NCBI RefSeq assembly: GCF_036567765.1 | Contig: NZ_DATCTU010000025.1 | Span: forward strand, 1 to 34,316 | DNA from: Pseudobacteroides sp. | GTDB lineage: Bacteria; Bacillota; Clostridia; Acetivibrionales; DSM-2933 | Length of the DNA: 34,316 bases | Direction of reading: 5' to 3' | In this document: positions 32,077-34,316 of the stretch, piece by piece | Layout: each line of letters starts with the position of its first letter | Position numbering within the stretch: the first letter of the stretch is position 1 | Made by a program: the position numbers and the translations under genes | Notes under the pieces: model-generated | What the model was told of the DNA's origin: nothing | Database searches by the model: none | What the model saw: only the letters and a program-made list of their open reading frames with translations

Positions 32077-32403
32077 TTATTGCTCCTCCAATAGTAAATC
32101 AATAAATTTTGTTATAATACGTGTATTAGTATTTGAGCACTTTCGAAGCTTTTCAGCAATTTCATCTTTAATATATTCCTTTGATGTGTAGATAGAGTCA
32201 AGTAAAACATAATCAGGTGTAACTCCAAGAGCATTACATATTTTAATTAATGTTTCAAGGCTCGGCTTTGAGTACCTTCGCTCGATATTACTAATATAGT
32301 TATTGGATACACCTACTATTTCGGCAAGCTGTTCCTGTGTCAAATTTTTCTTTTCACGAGCAAGTTTTATTCTTTTACCAAGTTTTTTATAATCTAGCTG
32401 CAT
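32077..32403 (-). CDS. XRE-family transcriptional regulator, SinR-like
   Basis: This 108-residue protein has a Cro/C1 helix-turn-helix at residues 5-62 (LGKRIKLAREKKNLTQEQLA, then VSNNYISNIERRYSKPSLET, ending LGVTPDYVL). A helical tail (KDEIAEKLRKCSNTNTRIITKFIDLLLEEQ) resembles the C-terminus of other small repressors that end in a dimerising helix. ATG 32403 is chosen because GGGTGA lies a few bases upstream; a longer frame from 32430 lacks a site. Repeated CACTTTAA half-sites lie just upstream at 32420-32479, a likely autoregulatory operator. It is on the same strand as the XRE gene at 31459 but about 210 bases away. Confidence 0.9.
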   Translation of the reverse strand: MQLDYKKLGKRIKLAREKKNLTQEQLAEIVGVSNNYISNIERRYSKPSLETLIKICNALGVTPDYVLLDSIYTSKEYIKDEIAEKLRKCSNTNTRIITKFIDLLLEEQ

Positions 32404-32419
32404 AAAATCACCCAATAAA

Positions 32420-32479
32420 CACTTTAACAAGTTTTTAAATAAGCTAAAATAAACTTATAGTGGAATATACACTTTAAGT
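32420..32479. promoter_or_regulatory. Candidate operator of the XRE regulator
   Basis: ACTTATAGTG (32453-32462) and CACTTTAAGT (32470-32479) form an inverted repeat with seven bases between and one mismatch. A third half-site CACTTTAA is at 32420-32427. All lie within 80 bases upstream of the XRE start. Confidence 0.55.
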
Positions 32480-32652
32480 ATTGATTTAAATGAATTTAAA
32501 TATTAATGCTTATTGCACTGAATATGACATATCGGATTGAACCTCATACCCTATCTTATAAAATTCGTTTAATGCTCTTTAATTTTAATTAAATTTCACA
32601 TGGAAACTATTGGCCTGCGGAGTTCTTTGTCTTGGTCATTATATGTTCTATA

Positions 32653-32694
32653 CCATTCATGTATAACACTATAAGCAGTGTTATACACGAATGG
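32653..32694. repeat. 18-bp inverted repeat upstream of a strong promoter
   Basis: CCATTCATGTATAACACT (32653-32670) pairs with AGTGTTATACACGAATGG (32677-32694) except for one A-C mismatch, with loop ATAAGC. No T-run follows. It lies 20 bases before the promoter at 32715, so it may be an operator, or a terminator without its tail. The rest of 32480-33106 has only the promoter and a 47-codon frame. Confidence 0.65.
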
Positions 32695-32714
32695 CATTAT
32701 ATTGAAAAAAGACC

Positions 32715-32743
32715 TTGACATCTTATCACACTAAATATATAAT
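32715..32743 (+). promoter_or_regulatory. Full-consensus SigA promoter
   Basis: TTGACA (32715-32720), exactly 17 bases, TATAAT (32738-32743). It should drive the small-protein genes from about 32750 onward. Confidence 0.8.
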
Positions 32744-32906
32744 ATGGTACGATATGTAACATATTAAATGTGACAAAACACCAACAACTTTGAGATTATA
32801 TGAGATAGAAATGGTGATATGAACTAAAAGAATCATGATATATTCAAAATTAAAAGAAATGGAGGTTGCGTTAAAATATTAATGCTACAAAAGACTTAAT
32901 GAAAAA

Positions 32907-33050
32907 ATGAACAATTTGACTATAAATCTTAAAACTTTAGATGTATTTCAGAAAGTTGATAAAAGATATCTTGAGTGCCAGCTTGGTTTAGCTTTACTTA
33001 AAAGGCTTTTTATAATTAATAGCTATAAGAAATCGACGGTTAAAACATGA
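32907..33050 (+). CDS. Possible 47-residue small protein
   Basis: ATG at 32907 opens a 47-codon frame starting MNNLTINLKTLDVFQKVDKR and ending LKRLFIINSYKKSTVKT. It lies in the transcript of the consensus promoter at 32715 and before two unknown genes in the same orientation. There is no good ribosome binding site, so it may be spurious. No family recognised. Confidence 0.25.
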   Translation: MNNLTINLKTLDVFQKVDKRYLECQLGLALLKRLFIINSYKKSTVKT

Positions 33051-33106
33051 CAGTACAACTGCATAAAATACAAGAATATAAGTAGGTACTTTGAAGAGGG
33101 ATAAAA

Positions 33107-33433
33107 ATGATAATAGATAAAAATGGAGTTATTTTGACAGATACTGAGCTAATGAAAATGAATATTAAAAATACTGTAATAAACACCGATGCCACAAATA
33201 CTTTAAATAAACATTTAGATGATTTGGAAAAAAATCTTGAATGTATCGAAGAATATGAGAGGTTTAATAGAGAATACAATTACTATCTCGAGGAAATAAG
33301 AAACTATTTACCTGACAACAAAAAAGAGTTAGCCGTGAAGATTGATGACTGTTATACTGAGATATTAATTTTATTTAAGGAATACTTTTATAAACAAGGT
33401 TATTATGATTGTCTTAAAAGCAGAAATATTTGA
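33107..33433 (+). CDS. Unrecognised small helical protein
   Basis: This 108-residue, acidic, Asn- and Tyr-rich protein has no signal peptide or membrane helix. The middle (LNKHLDDLEKNLECIEEYERFNREYNYYLEEI) looks like a coiled-coil helix. The end (EILILFKEYFYKQGYYDCLK) resembles the tails of small DUF6809-like proteins of clostridial mobile elements, but only loosely. GAGGG lies eight bases before the ATG. It is probably co-transcribed with the next gene. Function unknown. Confidence 0.6.
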   Translation: MIIDKNGVILTDTELMKMNIKNTVINTDATNTLNKHLDDLEKNLECIEEYERFNREYNYYLEEIRNYLPDNKKELAVKIDDCYTEILILFKEYFYKQGYYDCLKSRNI

Positions 33434-33478
33434 AAGAATTATTATAAGACTAAAGTGAAGAAATTAAGAAGGTGGATT

Positions 33479-33937
33479 ATGAAAAAAAGTAAATGTAAGA
33501 CAATTCAATCAATTCTGAATGTCAATACAAGATACTTAAAACGATGGCTTATTATTCTATGCAGTACTGAAGAATATCATAAAATGTTTGTGAATAACTT
33601 TCTTGAAATAACAGACCTTGAAAGCTCAGCGTTTGAGTTTCAAGCATATTTGAAGTATACCGGAAGAGGGCAAGATATTTCTATTAGTCAAATAAAGGAT
33701 AGCATAAATAAAGGGGATAGCAAACAGTTAAAAACTTTGTTGGAAGAATTGCTATTAATACCAGTCGATAATACTGAAATTATGAAAGTTTTAAAAATAT
33801 CAGATTATACAAACCTAGAGGACTTTATCAATGAAATAAAAGCTTATTCAAATTCAAGATATGTGCGGGTTATAGACGAATATTTTTATTATCATATAAC
33901 AAAGCTTGTTAGTATATTTCAAACCAATGAAAATTAA
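33479..33937 (+). CDS. Unrecognised cytoplasmic protein
   Basis: This 152-residue protein has a Lys-rich N-terminus (MKKSKCKTIQSILNVNTRYLKRWL) that could form a helix-turn-helix. The rest is mixed helix with no membrane segment or catalytic motif. AAGGTGG lies a few bases before ATG 33479, whereas the in-frame GTG at 33455 precedes that site. The gene follows the 108-residue gene by 45 bases. AT-rich codon use matches its neighbours. I cannot assign a function. The following 285 bases hold nothing I can name. Confidence 0.6.
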   Translation: MKKSKCKTIQSILNVNTRYLKRWLIILCSTEEYHKMFVNNFLEITDLESSAFEFQAYLKYTGRGQDISISQIKDSINKGDSKQLKTLLEELLLIPVDNTEIMKVLKISDYTNLEDFINEIKAYSNSRYVRVIDEYFYYHITKLVSIFQTNEN

Positions 33938-34222
33938 GCTTCATCGCCAAAAACTATTGTTAGGTTCTGCAAAAGTTATTTGCGAAAATCAACATGGGTT
34001 CTTCGGTGGCATAAAAAGTAAATCATGTTATATTAATTCATGCAAAGAGGTAAAAAATAGGTATATGTTTTAATTTAGGTATAAACTATTTTCCATGGGT
34101 CAATGATTTTAGGCATTGATTATGTATGGATGTTTATATACAATATGATATTGTTGTCTAAAACGATATTGCAAACATTATTCTAAATTATTTATCATCA
34201 CAAAAGTAAAGGGGGAAATTTT

Positions 34223-34316
34223 GTGGGAACTAAGAGGTTTATTTCAGTTATTCTTATTTTTGTGCTTATGACTGAAATAATATTGGGAGCCTCAAAGGCA
34301 TATGGTATGGAAATGC
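34223..34316 (+). CDS. Start of a secreted protein, cut by window end
   Basis: GTG at 34223 follows AAAGGGGG (34208-34215) by seven bases. The first 31 codons read as a signal peptide: a basic start (MGTKR), a hydrophobic core (FISVILIFVLM) and a likely cleavage region near ASKAYG. The frame is open to the last base. The mature domain lies beyond the window. Confidence 0.7.
   Translation, partial: MGTKRFISVILIFVLMTEIILGASKAYGMEM

Noticed and set aside
1..34316. tRNA genes, rRNA genes and CRISPR arrays
   Set aside because: No cloverleaf with a TTCGAATCC-like arm, no rRNA core sequence and no regularly spaced repeats were seen.

Overview
The window comes from an AT-rich, spore-forming Gram-positive bacterium of the class Clostridia. 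The evidence is a GPR spore protease with a forespore-type promoter, a YheC/YheD spore-coat-type protein, a Spo0A-like regulator, strong AGGAGG-type ribosome binding sites, TTG and GTG starts, a T-box leader and a c-di-AMP riboswitch. The genus cannot be fixed from this sequence. A cellulolytic Acetivibrio/Ruminiclostridium-like relative is only a guess. No rRNA, tRNA or CRISPR array was seen.

Layout. 1-3059: two ABC-2 type membrane permease genes (the first cut by the window edge) and a lipoprotein. 3086-4376: an IS3-family (IS150-type) element with an A7 frameshift signal; it looks dead, with Asn in place of a catalytic Asp and a premature stop. 4623-6422: a GNAT acetyltransferase, then a c-di-AMP riboswitch controlling an SH3b-SH3b-NlpC/P60 wall hydrolase. 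6494-11701: comEC, a YheC/YheD ATP-grasp gene and holA. 11766-13954: an agr-type quorum-sensing locus of agrC facing agrB and a short GTG-start agrD that is easy to miss; no LytTR response regulator (AgrA) is present. 14166-18630: rpsT, gpr, an N-acetylmuramoyl-L-alanine amidase and a DegS/DegU-like two-component pair. 18831-25020: a compact Tad/Flp pilus operon (flp, tadE, cpaB, cpaE, cpaF, tadB, tadC). 25046-27200: a T-box leader, best read as leucine-specific, in front of an acyl-CoA ligase.

From about 27.2 kb the window turns into accessory DNA. There is a remnant of an integrative element (small ORFs, a sigma-70 region-4 protein, a 28-bp inverted repeat and a GC-rich segment full of hairpins). 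Next come a Spo0A-like gene broken or recoded at an A8 run and the C-terminal debris of a DNA cytosine-5 methyltransferase. Then follows a second agr-like unit: an AgrC-like membrane protein that ends after a DHp-like helix with Asn in place of His and has no ATPase domain, followed by an AgrD-like peptide gene with Ser where Cys is expected. Two XRE regulators, one with a candidate operator, and several unrecognised small proteins follow. The window ends inside a secreted-protein gene.

Main point: the window encodes two autoinducer-peptide precursors (one Cys/thiolactone type, one Ser/lactone type) but only one AgrB processing protease. One receptor is a complete kinase without a partner regulator; the other is a kinase-less receptor near a Spo0A-like regulator. 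I consider the receptor-only AgrC plus Ser-AgrD pair the best candidate for something undescribed.
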